In this document: positions 27,678 to 39,910 of the stretch, piece by piece
How the letters are laid out: every line of letters begins with the position of its first letter
Numbering within the stretch: position 1 is the first letter of the stretch
Assembly: GCA_963513935.1 (NCBI GenBank)
Contig: OY740768.1
Location: forward strand, 63,654,786-63,718,785
Length of the DNA stretch: 64,000 nt
DNA from: Aphrophora alni
Taxonomy: Eukaryota > Arthropoda > Insecta > Hemiptera > Aphrophoridae
Reading direction: 5' to 3'
Position numbers and translations under genes: made by a program
The notes under the pieces: generated by a model
Databases searched by the model: none
The model's input: only the letters and a program-made list of their open reading frames with translations
What the model was told of the DNA's origin: nothing

Positions 27678-28177
27678 GTTAAACATATTAGAAAAATAGA
27701 AAAAAATCAAATTAAAAGTATAACATATCATAAATGAACAAATATGTATTGTATGATATTGATAACTTCATTCAACTTTATCGGATGAAGCTTAACTGAA
27801 ACCGCTAACTATGGAAACTAACCAATAAGGTAGCACCAATCACAGAAGTACGGGGAATAAGGGAGGTTCCTTGGGTAAGACGACTCCTTTATGGAACAAA
27901 GCAGTATATAAATAACTTTTGGTATCAAGTCAGCAGTAGTTAAGACTTCTGTTAGGAGTGACAGAAGTACTCAAATAATTATGTGCGTCCTAGATTCCTA
28001 ACAGCAATATAGATTATTATAATCAATACAATTTATTAGTTTCAAGTTATTAGTTTGTTAATAACATTAATTTTAAAACACTGTCAGTCTGTTGCATAAA
28101 ATACTGTTTAATAATTTGTAGCAAAATAACATCATCCATTCTTTAAATAAATAAGGTCTCTACTCCATCTACTTACA
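27678..28177 (+). mobile_element. Probable LTR (solo or with leader remnant) of an LTR retrotransposon
   Basis: Seen: a TATA box (TATATAAATA, 27905-27914) lies about 25 bases before an initiator-like TCAGCAG (27930). About 215 bases later comes AATAAA (28146), then ...CTTACA, and then TCGGCGACTCGACTCTGCT. The last resembles the TGGCGAC-type primer binding site found just after Gypsy-group 5' LTRs. The composition of 27780-27990 is richer in GC than its surroundings. Established: this layout of promoter, polyadenylation signal and CA end before a tRNA-complementary site is the LTR plan. The 5' TG end (27678) is a guess, and no gag or pol follows. A cellular promoter is the alternative reading. 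Confidence 0.4.
27905..27935 (+). promoter_or_regulatory. Core promoter: TATA box plus initiator
   Basis: TATATAAATA is followed 25-27 bases on by TCAGCAG, the spacing of an arthropod TATA/Inr promoter. It probably belongs to the LTR-like element that surrounds it. If the LTR interpretation fails, it would be a candidate promoter for an unannotated transcript. Confidence 0.4.
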
Positions 28178-29754
28178 TCGGCGACTCGACTCTGCTCTAG
28201 CAGGCCCTTTAATAGTTTTACTTTTAGAACAGTCCACACTTTACATTTTTGTGGGTGAAAGCAAGTAGCTGTGAAAGGCTTCGTATATCTTCATATTTAT
28301 ATATGCCTCTTCTCCTTCCGCTATTGTTGAAGATTAATGCAAAATGTGGCCAACTGTCATAAAAACAAACTCATATATTTTATTTGTTGTAATTCCTAAT
28401 TAAAGTCAAACATTAATTTCTTTTTTAATCCTAAAAAGTTATAACAATCCTCATGCCATTAAAACTGAAATGTAATATTAATTTACCTGTACATTGCACT
28501 TATCAGCTGTATGCATAATAAGAATACGAGTATAATAAACTGCTAATTGTTATATGTGACAAACTAACATATGTTCATCTTCATTTGTTGAAATTTAAAA
28601 ACCTCATAAATATCAAAATATGAATAAAGTTAATATTTTCAATCAATTTTAAGCAAAGATGTTATAAAATAACGTTATTTTCATGGTAATGGTAATTATT
28701 ACTATATTTCCCCTATAAACTATGAACTTCTAGAATTCCTAAAAATACCTTCCAATCCTATTTGAGAAATTCAATTATTTTCTCTCGGTCTTTTATAATG
28801 AAATTAAAATATAGTACAGAATTAATAACGTTCTGCAGCTACAAAAATTAGCTTAAGTCAAAATAATAATAAATTCATAAGACACATTTATTTAGTTTAC
28901 CTACTTCTTAAAGTTCTATTTATCTATACTTATTTTTCGCATGATAATTTACCCCTATTGACTAAGCATTTAGTTCATCTAAAATACATTTTTTAAGCTT
29001 ATAATTTAACACGTTTAATTATATTGATCGAACGATATTGAAAACTACAGCAACAAGTGACGACCTAGTTTCTGAAAGGAAGACGTAATCTTAGGTTCTC
29101 GATCATTCTACGTGGCACATTATCGTTAATGTTCTAAATTTAATAAATCAATTTTATAATTATCTGCTGTTTCATGATAAGTTACAAAACTTCAATCCTA
29201 ATACCTTGTAATAGTAATAATTTAAATAATAACAGTCTTTCCAAGATAAAATAATCATATTCCGATAATCTGGAGAAATGAGAGTAGGTCACGTAATATC
29301 GCCCCAAGACTCCAATAATCGATTATGAGACAATCAATTCAGAGTCGTCATAGATTTACGTGACTAGCATCTAGCTCCTTCTTGTGGAATCATGTATAAA
29401 TCCATGCAGGCACTTTTTTCGACCTAAAATGGGCTAAAGTGTATGTGTTTCTAATAAAACGGTTCCTTTAGCTTCCAGGTTATTGAAAAAAAATAACAAC
29501 TTTTTACTGCTCAAAGACCAAATTCACCACTTTGTTGAGGAAATAAGACAATAATCGTTGTACACCTGTAAATGTATACATGGCTAATAATAGAGTAATT
29601 GGGTGCCAACTGGTTTGGACGACTCAGAAAGACGAAGTCTATCACCTTTATGTGCACGGATCAGTATAAAACATCTTTTTTTTTTTTTACTTTCTTACAT
29701 ACGCGAAGTAAAGAGAAAGATTATTGAGAGGTAAAGTCTAAATAAAACGCATTT

Positions 29755-29875
29755 TAATGTCCTCCGAGTCTGAAAAAACTGTGTTTGCCTGTCTGTGGAC
29801 CGTTCAGTGCGTAAACAAGCATAAACAAGTTACGACCAATTTTGATAAAATTTTTAAAGTTAAAAGATTATTTTC
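29755..29875 (+). repeat. Possible fragment of family A head
   Basis: GCCTGTCTGTGGACCG followed by AACAAGTTACGACCAATTTTGATAAAATTTT resembles the 'TGTCTGTC...GACCGATTTTAATCAAATTTT' head block. Only this short block matches, so it may be a diverged fragment or coincidence. Confidence 0.25.
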
Positions 29876-30459
29876 TTCATTTGCTTGGTAAACTATAATT
29901 TTATCTATCTATCTTGTGGCCAGTAAATCCTTCCCTTTTAGACTCGTGTCATATTCTATTTTTGGCCAGTTAACTTGATACCATTTTGAGGATATTGCGG
30001 CGAATCATTGCTTTGCTTAAGCATTAGTTTTTTCTGGGTAATTGTGAAAAACTAGGTACAATGTTTATGAAACTACTTTTGACCCTGAAAAAGAGGGCTA
30101 CTAATTCTTTAAAAAAAAACAATTCATCATACCAAAACATAGAATTGTTAAAAAAAAACTTCTTTTTAACCAAAGAGAGGTTAATAAACGTAAATATAAT
30201 AAATGTAACTCGAAATTGCGACAACATAAGCAGTCCTATTTTACTGTGATGTATTATGTATACTCTAAAATTTAGAATGGCAATTCCATCGAAATCCATA
30301 TGTCACTAATTGTTTAACATGCAACATTGTTACAATAGAACCTATCGATATTGACACTGTATGATCAAACACTTCGGTGTTGATAATCGAATTATTCCTA
30401 TATTTATCAATCAATGTATTTTCATACGAAGCGCTGTGTTGTGAAAAATAAAACATTTG

Positions 30460-30945
30460 TTATCAGCTGTGTACTAGGATACATTTATGAGTGTTTGCAG
30501 TGCTGTTACGAGCTTTATTCAGATACAATATCTGGTTTGCGTTTATTTTGCAATGGAAATAAATAAATATTCCATTCAATCAGATCGGCATAAATAGAAT
30601 ATTCTCCGTGATTTATATGGTAGCCAGTTGCTCAATACGGAGGCACATATCGTACAAAATACACACAGATACATCCCCAATAGACGCATACAGGCTATAG
30701 CTCACATGTTTTTCCCATTTTACGCTCCATAAATTACAGCACTATGGGAGCTAAAATAAAATGCAGTCTGCGACATTTTGACGAACGATATCACCTTGAT
30801 GTATATGCCTGCTTTGAGCGACTACGTTTATTTATTGTTTTGTTCCACTGCAGCCAGCTCTCCAATAATTACCTTCAAACAACATTTCATGTCGATATAG
30901 CGTACGTAGTTTATAAGCCCCGTTTGGAGCGTTTATAGCTAAATA
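30460..30945. other. Compositionally balanced island, no recognised gene
   Basis: About 480 bases with mixed composition, including TACGCTCCATAAATTACAGC, GCAGTCTGCGACATTTTGAC and CTGCAGCCAGCTCTCC, in contrast to AT-rich flanks. GCTCCATAA (30723) and GGAGCGTTTATAGC (30926) are near-inverted partners at the two ends. The open frame at 30744 has no recognisable product. Candidate conserved non-coding element or transposon remnant. Confidence 0.3.
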
Positions 30946-31649
30946 AATCATTTTACTAACAAAAATATTGGAAGTAAAACAATAACGCTCGGTGCAACAA
31001 AAAATACGTTAAACCGTTGTTTACATTATTTCAATTCTATTTTACATTTTCATAAAAATACAAATTTAGTTTATCCCTCTCCTAAATTCAAAAATCGTAC
31101 GCAAAATATTACAAAAATAAGTTTCAAACATACCTAAACAATCTAATCAAAAACACTCTAATATAAATACTAAATATTTTGATTTAGTTAATAATTAATT
31201 TTAAAATACTACAGTTAAATTTACGTGAAACATGGACATTATTGAAATAGTTTATTGGTACCGTAACATTCAGATATTAGAAGGTTTAGTACCGTCAAAT
31301 ATTCGTCATTTAAATTTAAAATAAATATTTTAGTTATGATGACTAACATTTTAGTAATTCAGAGATTTCAGAACAATATTATAAATCGGAAAAACTTTTA
31401 CATTGTCCCCGTACATAATCTTACATTATAATAATATTATATTTTAAGTGCATTAGAAGTCTTGAGTCCAATAATTTCTATCCGCATTGGACTAACTGTT
31501 TCTCAAAAATAATTTGAATTTAATTCTTAATTTTTGACTTAATAATGAAATAAGACTTAGGTTCAAAAACCCATTTTCTAAATAATTATTATTATTTAAA
31601 GAATACAGAAATTGAAATGCAATAATTGATTTGCTCGACTGTAGTCTTT

Positions 31650-32105
31650 AGGGATCCAAGCAAAACATAGTAACCGCCATCTCTCCAAGAGTCGAAACCA
31701 AATACGACGAAAAATCAAAATGTTCATAACTGTAGGACTGTTCTAAAACACGTAATTTCACAAAATCGGCTATACCGATATCGTTTGAATACTGTTAATG
31801 AATAATTTCCAAAAAATAAACAAACCATGATCATCGTCGTTTTATCTTATAATATTTGTTCTAATATTATATATAATATAATATAACATAATACTTAAGA
31901 CTAGATCATGAAACAAGTAATACCAGTTTAAACATCAATAAATAAATAAATATTGTTTAAAATAGTCTATAAAATTGAAGATGGCATCCATGGTTGATTT
32001 TCACTTCCTTATTGACAACTCCCAAACTCACATTTTTTGGCATTGAATAATTTTGATTGGTTAGGATTTCGATTGTGAATGGTTGTCTAAGGAAGTTTGT
32101 AATAC
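31650..32105 (+). repeat. Dispersed repeat family A, 5'-incomplete copy
   Basis: Contains the middle block (ACTGTTCTAAAACACGTAATTTC and GGCTATACCGATATCG) and a good tail (GACAACTCCCAAACTCACATT, GATTGGTTAGGATTTCGATTG, AAGGAAGTTTGTAATA). The head block is not recognisable, so the left boundary is approximate. Confidence 0.5.
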
Positions 32106-32399
32106 ACAATATTCTCGGAGTAACTTTTGTCCACTGTCTATATAAGATTTACTAAAGTGCTATTTCTGGTGCTGAGTAATAAATTCTTACAGCTACATTA
32201 GAAAAGTTTGCGTCCCAGCCTGCAGATCCATTCATTAGCTTTACCCTTCCTTCCTACCACGCTTCTAATTAATACTCTTTCTTTCAGACAATTCTGAAAA
32301 GTTGAAAGCATAAAAAAGGGATGATTAATTATTATTATTTTACCGTGAAAATATTCTATGCAAAGAATTTTATAAATAAAAACCTCTATTACCTATTTG

Positions 32400-32425
<26 letters not shown>
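32400..32425 (+). repeat. Poly(T) tract
   Basis: Twenty-six consecutive T. It could be the reverse-strand poly(A) tail of a retroposed sequence, but no retroposed body is recognisable next to it. Confidence 0.85.
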
Positions 32426-32431
<6 letters not shown>

Positions 32432-33628
32432 TTTATTCTTCTTGAAAATGGGCAAAAAGAAATATACTGTAATAAAATTATATACTTATTATTAGTAACA
32501 ACGATAAAATTATTATGCAAATGAAACGTGTAATGTAAATAAGCATATCCTTACATTTGTATTCTTCATAATTTTCACAATTTAAGATATGTAAAAACAA
32601 TATAGTTTTAGCCAGAAATCACCTTGTACAATAATGTATTACACATAATTGTCCATCCCGCTTTTATTCTTGTTGGTGAATTCTATTTTGACAAAATTGT
32701 ACAGAAAAACAAGTTGAGCTATGATGCGAGTCGTTATTTTTCTGTTTATAAATTCGAACATATTTTAATGGTTTACTCAGCCCCAAAATAGAATATTGCA
32801 ACATTTATTTAGATCTAATGACTGTTTATACACAAAACATTTCTACCCACTTTGAATGCATTACGTTTATATTCTTCTTACTTTATACAATTCATATATA
32901 AATGAGACTACTATTATTACTTGTCCTTCAATTTAAACAAATATTTTGTTACATATTATCTGTCTTCTTATATTTTATAACTTAATTTCATCTCATAACT
33001 TGCATTATTTTTTTATAATTTCGTTTCAAAGTAATGAAAAGCTCAAAAGGTGCAAACTATAAAGTTAAAATGTTGCTTGACTTTTGAACTTTCTTAAATG
33101 ACCGGAATTTGTTTCCTGCATTCTATTACACTTGGTGCGCTTTCGTTTTCCAGTCTATTCTTGCGAATTGGCCACTGGCCACATAATCTGTTTCATTAGC
33201 CGTCTTGAACTCATCGATGACCGACTTTAGTTGTTTTACAAGAAGGTGAATAGTTGTAAACAGAATGAGCTAATTTAAACTGACAAATATTTTAGTAAAA
33301 TTTCTTAAGTTTTATAAAGAGATGAAACTATAATTTAGTGCTTTCCTAAAATATTCATTTAATAAAGTTGAACGTGTTTGTCAAAGTGTTGGTGACTTCT
33401 AATTTTATAAGCTTTGACAATTTGTTTTAATTATTCACAAACATATGTAACATTAACGTTATTATTATTTTCTTGATTACTTAGATAATACATTATTTCC
33501 AAATTGTTATCATTATCAAACACTATCTAAACTGACGTTTGCCTTGCTTTTCAAGCTATTAATATTCTTATTAATCATTATATAATTGTTTCTTAATCCA
33601 CTCTTTAGGTTAGATTGAATAAAACTGG
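32426..33628. other. AT-rich sequence, no gene seen
   Basis: No coding, RNA or repeat feature recognised between the poly(T) tract and palindromic copy 2. GCGAATTGGCCACTGGCCAC at about 33164 has a small internal direct repeat. Confidence 0.45.
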
Positions 33629-33825
33629 AACACAAGGATCTCACACAAGTTACGTTTATTTAATCAAACAAGTTTCAACGACAAAGTCGCCATCCTCAGT
33701 GATACATGAGATAGTATTAGTTAGTTAAAAATTAGTTATTGTAGCTCATGTACCACTGAGGATGGCGACCTTGTCGTTGAAACGCGTTTGATTGAGTAAC
33801 CGTAATTTTTGTGAGATCTTGTGTT
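33629..33825. mobile_element. Palindromic element with hammerhead-like motif, copy 2
   Basis: Arms of about 82 bases (33629-33710, 33745-33825) are inverted copies with roughly 90% identity by eye, around a 34-base AT-rich centre. The right arm carries CTGAGGA, a GGCGAC/GTCGTT stem with a CTT loop, GAAACGC and later CGTA (33756-33807). The left arm carries the same on the minus strand (CTGAGGA at 33699-33693). The sequence is clearly related to copy 1 in the motif (CGACAAGGTCG.. and GTTTCAACGACAA) but differs in the outer arms. So it is the same family or a close subfamily, inserted separately. Confidence 0.6.
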
Positions 33826-36698
33826 AGAATGTTATTCTATCTATTATCTCACAAGTCAAGCTCAATATTTATTTACAAATATGGGACTCTTTAGGTTGAT
33901 ACTGAAAGCCATTGACAAAAATAATAGGGCTGCAATTAAAATCTTTGTAGTTTTAACTTTAAACAAATAACATTTATCTAACATTATAAGAAGCCATAAG
34001 TTTCTTACAGTTATGTATTTATGTCATTTCTCGTTCGAATATGTTTAAAATTACAAATTTTCCATTGAAGAAAGAGGACATACATATTTGAATAAAAGCT
34101 TGTTTATGAATCTCCGAATTTGTTAACTAACTTCCATGATTTTAATTGAAACTGTTTTAACTTTCATAATTCTTGTTGGGAGGTTTTTTAACTTAATTCA
34201 ACATTATATTTAATTTAGTTATCGCAAATGCTGTAATTTTTCGTATGGACTCATTTCGTGAAGTTGACCAATTGTATTTTTAATCGTCATTTAGCTTTAT
34301 AACTCCATCAGTCAAAGTTAAAGTTATCATTGGAAACTACTCTGTGTTGTTTACTTTGTGAGCTTATAGTCCTGTTATAAGTTATTGTACGAAACAGGTG
34401 GTGACTACATATTGTACTTAAAAAAAGTATTTAAAAGTGTATTAAACACAAACAGTCCTAGTAGATGACATTTAATATTACCGTTTTACACTCTAGTAGC
34501 TCTTCAACATTTATATTTACAAATAAATCCTTTTTATTTTTCTATTCAGTTAATTTTATATGGAGTTGGGTATTTAAATCGTAATTTCCAATTACTAGGA
34601 AGGTCAATATTTTTGAAAAAATCTTTCGCTTCTAAATTCTTTGCAGCTGGTAGTGTGCACAACAAATTTTGTTTTTTACCACTTTTTGTTCATGGCAGAC
34701 TGCCATGATAAAATATGTTACTTATATTTATTGTAATTTATACTATTCAAATTTAAAATAAAACATTTTTATTATTGTGCACATTCACAATAAAATCTGA
34801 TTGCTGAGGCTGGTGACTTTATGGATATTAGCGTGTATTTTTATGGAAATATTATTTTTTTATAGCTAATTAATTATAATCTTTACACAACTTTTACTCA
34901 TTATATTTAAGTGATTTCTAACGTTTGTTTAATTATTTTTGGACCAAGTTCTGGAATTTTTCTCCAATAATATCAGTAATTTATTTCAATAAATATTGAA
35001 GACTGTATATTAGCTTGTGATTATTCTGTCAGTGTATGATGAAATATGATCAGTGGCAACACTTTTGTTGTATAATTCTCTATAAAGGTTAATTTTCCTG
35101 TTAAATTAAAAACCTAACAAAAATACTAAATGTTTAATAAGTTCATTTGAAAATTTAAAACTCTCCAGTGTTATGGGTGTGTGCGTCTACGTTTTCTGTT
35201 GGACAAAAGAAATACAAATGGAAAACAGTTTGGATTGGTTGGTTTCAGTAATAAGTATAAACTTTATCTTTTACACTTAATAGGCTTGTGATGCATTTGT
35301 TATACAATACGTTGCAGCTACTTAAATAATTATACATTATGGAAGTAGTTTGTCCACATTATGTGACACAACATAGTTACGTGCAATAAATATTGAATTT
35401 CCTGCCAACATAACAGTAGACATCTGTAAAAAACATTAAACTTTAATGTTTATTTAACAATAATTCCAACACTTAACATCACCATCGATACTATAATCTT
35501 CACGTTTATAAAGTAGAATAAATTTATTAAATTCCTCACAACATATTAGAAATTCCAGTGAATAAATTGTATTTTAAATCTCTGTAGAGTAGCAATAATA
35601 GTAAATTGTAGTGTATAATGTAAAGGTAGTTGAAGACGAATCCTTGTATAAAATCCGGTCAATAATACTTGTAAGTTAAACTTAACAATAGATCCACTTT
35701 ATATAGCCAGCTTCCCTATGAAATCGCTTTGAAAGTATACAGAAATGTTAGCTTATTGGTGGCATGTTATTTTCGTACTGTCTGTACTTTATGAGAGAGG
35801 GTGGCGATAAAGAGGTCGGGGGATTGCTGGTCAAGGGATGAGAGGGGTTTAATCCGAGTATAAAGTTTAGTTCCAACCCTCCCTTCCTACGCTGCCGCCC
35901 CAACTGTTTCAAAAGGTCTTCCTGAGGAAATCCCAACGGGCTTTTGAACAACCGAGGGACGATCAAGTTTTCATTAATGTCCCTGTGTCACTGTATGGAA
36001 TTCTGTGTGTTCCTTTTCTAAATTGAAAAGTGATTTACTCAGTTCACAGTACACTTCCCGGTATAATTGTCACCTCCAACTTTATCACTTTCTCATAATT
36101 TGAGACAAAAGTTTTGACAATATTGTCGTAATGATTTCTGTTTGTTTTTTACTGTAGTTGTGAAGCACAAATATTTTCAGTTGCGAAATTCTGATGGATC
36201 TTAAAACTCTTAAAATAAAATTATATTATAGTTTTTATTTACAAATTATCAAAAGACGGATTTTTGTTCTCAAACGGAAAATCGTTCTCAAACAATCTAA
36301 CAAATAACTATTCTACTATTATAATTGTAGTCTGTATGTATATTTCGACAAACTTAAATACATTTATTGAACATAAAATAATGTAAAAGTTAAAAATAAA
36401 CATTACCTGTATTGAATGGATTTATCTGAATCAATTTAAGGGGGTTCAGTAAGTTATATCTTCACCATATTAAATTTTACATATTCCTGACCCGTTTTCT
36501 CATGACCTATAAGCAATATATTTCTCAAATCATTAAGGATTATTTCTGGTATCTTTCTCTGTATTTAGACGAGAGATAAAAAAAGTATTTGATTTACAAT
36601 TTTATTGTAACATTCCTAAAAAAATTATTAAAAACACATTCAAAAATTCTCCCGTCCAATATTCAATTTTACCATGCACAAAGTGGTACAAATGTGAA

Positions 36699-36699
<1 letters not shown>
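33826..36699. other. AT-rich sequence, no gene seen apart from the GC-rich island
   Basis: Only the 35760-35970 island stands out. CTGCCATGATAAAATATG (34691) and similar stretches show no coding context. Confidence 0.45.
35760..35970. other. GC-rich island, no recognised gene
   Basis: Purine-rich (GAGAGAGGGTGGCG, GAGGTCGGGGG) then pyrimidine-rich (CCCTCCCTTCCTACGCTGCC) halves. The minus-strand open frame (72 residues, Pro/Ser/Leu-rich) resembles no family known to me. Its composition is so different from the flanks that either regulatory function or insertion of foreign repeat DNA is likely. Confidence 0.3.

Positions 36700-36739
<40 letters not shown>
36700..36739. repeat. (AT)n microsatellite
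   Basis: Twenty uninterrupted AT units. Confidence 0.95.
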
Positions 36740-36742
<3 letters not shown>

Positions 36743-39706
36743 TAGTTCCTGAGGTAATGGGTCACTTCAACAAAAAATAAATAACACTTTCGGAAAACAC
36801 GTTTAAAACTTTATTTTTACAATTCTGGCACAATTAATTTAGTGTTTCCAGCTCCGTAACATGGTTTGTGTTTATTCTCATCATAATTAAAACCCTCTTC
36901 CAGTTTCCTTTTGGCACTTTCTCATTTTATCTTACTTTTTCAATTTTTTTTTTTTATTTGAGACAGCACTTGCTCAGCTCTTTGCATCGACAATGTATCA
37001 CGTGAATGACATGGCCAGTACAGTATTTAATTAGAACATGGCATCTTGTGATATTACCTTGTTGAGGGATAATACTGCATCATAAACTCCAAACTCTAAA
37101 GTCATGAGCACAAATTAAGAGGGTTTTTGTAAAACGAGACCAAATTACACTATTCAAAGACACATTTGTGTTCTGAATTTTACCATGGTAGCACTTAGCT
37201 GGCCGATTATGGTTTGAAAAATCCTTGAAAATAGGTCATATTACAGTCATTACTGTTTCAGGAATGTACAAAAGTTCTTCATGGTGGTATACTTCAGTTT
37301 TGACTTTTGCTCTTTGGTACTTACGCTTCTCTCTTCCCCCTTATTGCAAAGGCCCTGTATGGGGGTTTTCATTTGTGTTTCCATTACGTCTGGCTCCGTA
37401 TTATTCAAGGAATATTTTGGCTTGACTATATTCTTCCTCTATTTAAACACATTCTTCCAATTTTGTTCTAAAATAATTATAACACACAAAAACGATACGT
37501 TCACATTTATAAACCACACATAACCTGACCAAGTTATGAGTTTGAACATACATGTTGCTATGGAATGATAATACCATCCAAGATCTTTGTTCTTAATAAA
37601 CAACTACCAAAGTTGCTGAAAGGATATAATATATGGTTTCCAGTTTTTAATGAAACACATTAAATTCTTTATTTCGTAGTTTGCAATTTAACTACAATAC
37701 TCAATTTATAACAAGGAAATGAGTTAATAATAATAATTCGTAAAAGTAATTAATTTCATGAGTAGATAATACACTCTTTTCTGTTTCCTAATAAAAAAAA
37801 ATTGATATAATAAGCTGATATATTCAATTATTATTATTATTATTACATGATATAGATAATTTATATTCTACACATTTTTTTTTATTCACATCAAAAACTC
37901 AACGTAGGCTGTGAGAATAGCCTTTGTGATGTAAATTAATTAAAATGAGTAGCCGTTATCTCTCGTAAGTATAAAGAAGCGAAGATTTATACTGAAAGCC
38001 GTGGAAGCAAATTACTCTAGACGTACGCAGATAACTGTTTAGGATTTTTAATTAAATATTTACTATAAAAAACAAATGAGTGAATTGGTCGACAGACTTT
38101 AGCAAGCGTCTAATTATAAAATTATTTTAATTTAATTTTGTGGATTTCAAAATAAAAACATTGTACATCCTTAATCAAACTAGATTCAAAACATGCATAC
38201 TACATTATTAGTTACACCACGTCTTAAAATACAGAGGCCGTTTTATGATTTTTTTTAATTTTATACCGTACACTCGTATGGTGGTTAAATATGAAACTAT
38301 GTGCTTTATCTCATATTTAAAAAATTAAAAACTGAATAGCTAAGGTAAGAAATATTTTAATTACGAAAATAAAAATTGTAAAATTAAAAATTAAATTTAT
38401 TTTCTTTTGATTTAAAATGAGAACTTGATATATTGGTTGAGACACACAAATAGAAAAACGCCAAGATCAGTTAATTTCACCATTCCACTCAAGCCAGATA
38501 AGGGGAGGCTCTGTGATAAATCTGACTCATTCGAGATCGGTGATACAGAATCCAGTAGGAATGCTGATTAGTGTCCATTCTCTGACACTTTGTCACTTGA
38601 ATCGAAAGCATTTCATTCATTGTGACGTACTCAGTGATGGACGTATTGTTTGAAGTAAAGTAGGAAATTTAAAATAATTGTATAGCAGAAAAAATAACTA
38701 AGTGTGGAAATGATGAGCCAAAGTATAAAATCTTTGTATAAGTTTGTCTGTTTTCTGTCAATGAAGGCGTAAGGTAAATCACGAATACTGTTATAACAAC
38801 AACAAAATGGTTAATTTCTTAACACCATCATCTAGTTTCTAGTTTTGATAGCAATGTCTTTGATTATTGGTTTTAGGCAAACATTTATTTTCAAATTCAT
38901 ACTGTTCTCAGATCAACCTTGTAGTTTTTGCAGTTGCATAATTCACTAACAAAGTATTACAAATAATTACAATTTAGATCCCTTTCTTTCATCTTTCCTA
39001 TCAGGTCTACTTTCTCATTATCTACTTTTGTCCTGATGCCACTAAAGTAGTAGATTTTATTTCTATATAGCAACACATATATATACAGGGGTTTATTACA
39101 TATTTATATAGCTAAGCCATAATATATTGTTTTACTTTCTCAGATATATTTAATAGACAAAATGTTGGAATGGGTTACAAAAATCAATGACAAAATTGTT
39201 TACAGAAATATCCGGTTTGAACTCGCGTGAGTTTCTTTTCTATATTGGCGTGATTGTAGATCAGTCGCGCGCGTAGTGCTGAACTGGTCTTAATATAATT
39301 TGGTAAGAGGAATCTCAAGTTGTGTGTTTAGAATATTTTAAAGTAACTATAAATTTGAAGTATATTCGTCATAAGACTAAAGAACAAAAAATATCGTTTT
39401 CTAAATCTGCGTTTGCTATTTTTTTATCACATGTTTGTTAATGGTGTTATTAAAGTCAACGCATTTTAATACATGTGGTTTTTTGTTTAACTTATTATTA
39501 CACTATAGCTGAAAGTTTAAAAAATCTATAATAACCAAATCTACTATCATGTAGGATTAGTTTCATATAAATCTATCTTAATACCCTCACTAATGGACGT
39601 TAATTAATTACGATTGTTTAGTTAGATTTTAACAGACTGAGAAATCACTTTTTTCTGATTTAACAAAACTAATTGATGAAGAAAAAAAAATGATTCCCCG
39701 AAACAC
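36740..39706. other. AT-rich sequence; 36790-37440 of mixed composition, unassigned
   Basis: 36790-37440 has near-average base composition and two overlapping plus frames (37225-37425, 37281-37523). On the minus strand scattered short open blocks suggest a decayed transposon, but none matched a transposase or RT motif that I could name. The rest is AT-rich and empty. Confidence 0.35.
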
Positions 39707-39910
39707 AACAACAAGAAACAAATCAAGGATTATAATATATCTATTATTTTTATTTAAGTACATACCGATGACATAGTAATCATCCTCAAAGGTTTACTGC
39801 TAAACTTCTCTTCGAAGATGATGACTTTGTCATCGAAATGTACATAGGCTAAGGGTATTAGAATAAACATCCTAGAATTATTATGATCTTAGTTTTGTTT
39901 CTTGTTTTTG
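39707..39910. mobile_element. Palindromic element with hammerhead-like motif, copy 4 (diverged)
   Basis: The inner arms are ATTTAAGTACATACCGATGAC on the left and GTCATCGAAATGTACATAGG on the right. The outer arms share AACAAGAAACAAA against TTTTGTTTCTTGTT. The right arm reads CGAAGA, a perfect GATGAC/GTCATC stem with a TTT loop, then GAAAT. This is the same plan, with the CTGA missing its T and the following C changed. Stem conservation despite core loss suggests an old copy. Confidence 0.5.

Larger units (their letters stand above)
28178..31649. other. AT-rich sequence; possible retrotransposon leader at the start
   Basis: 28178-28260 follows the probable LTR and begins with a primer-binding-like TCGGCGACTCGAC. 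No gag or pol translation can be recognised beyond it. The paired opposite frames at 30024-30299 are Asn/Lys/Phe-rich chance frames. The island at 30460-30945 is listed separately. Confidence 0.4.

Noticed and set aside
36589..36780. 63-codon frame with Tyr-Ile repeats
   Set aside because: Created by the (AT)20 microsatellite.
36790..37440. Possible piggyBac-type transposase relic on the minus strand
   Set aside because: Several short open blocks were compared from memory with piggyBac motifs, but order and key residues did not fit.
38985..39055. Similarity to the block at 22980-23040 as a shared SINE
   Set aside because: Only scattered short words match (TTTCCTATC, TCTACTTT), not enough to claim homology.
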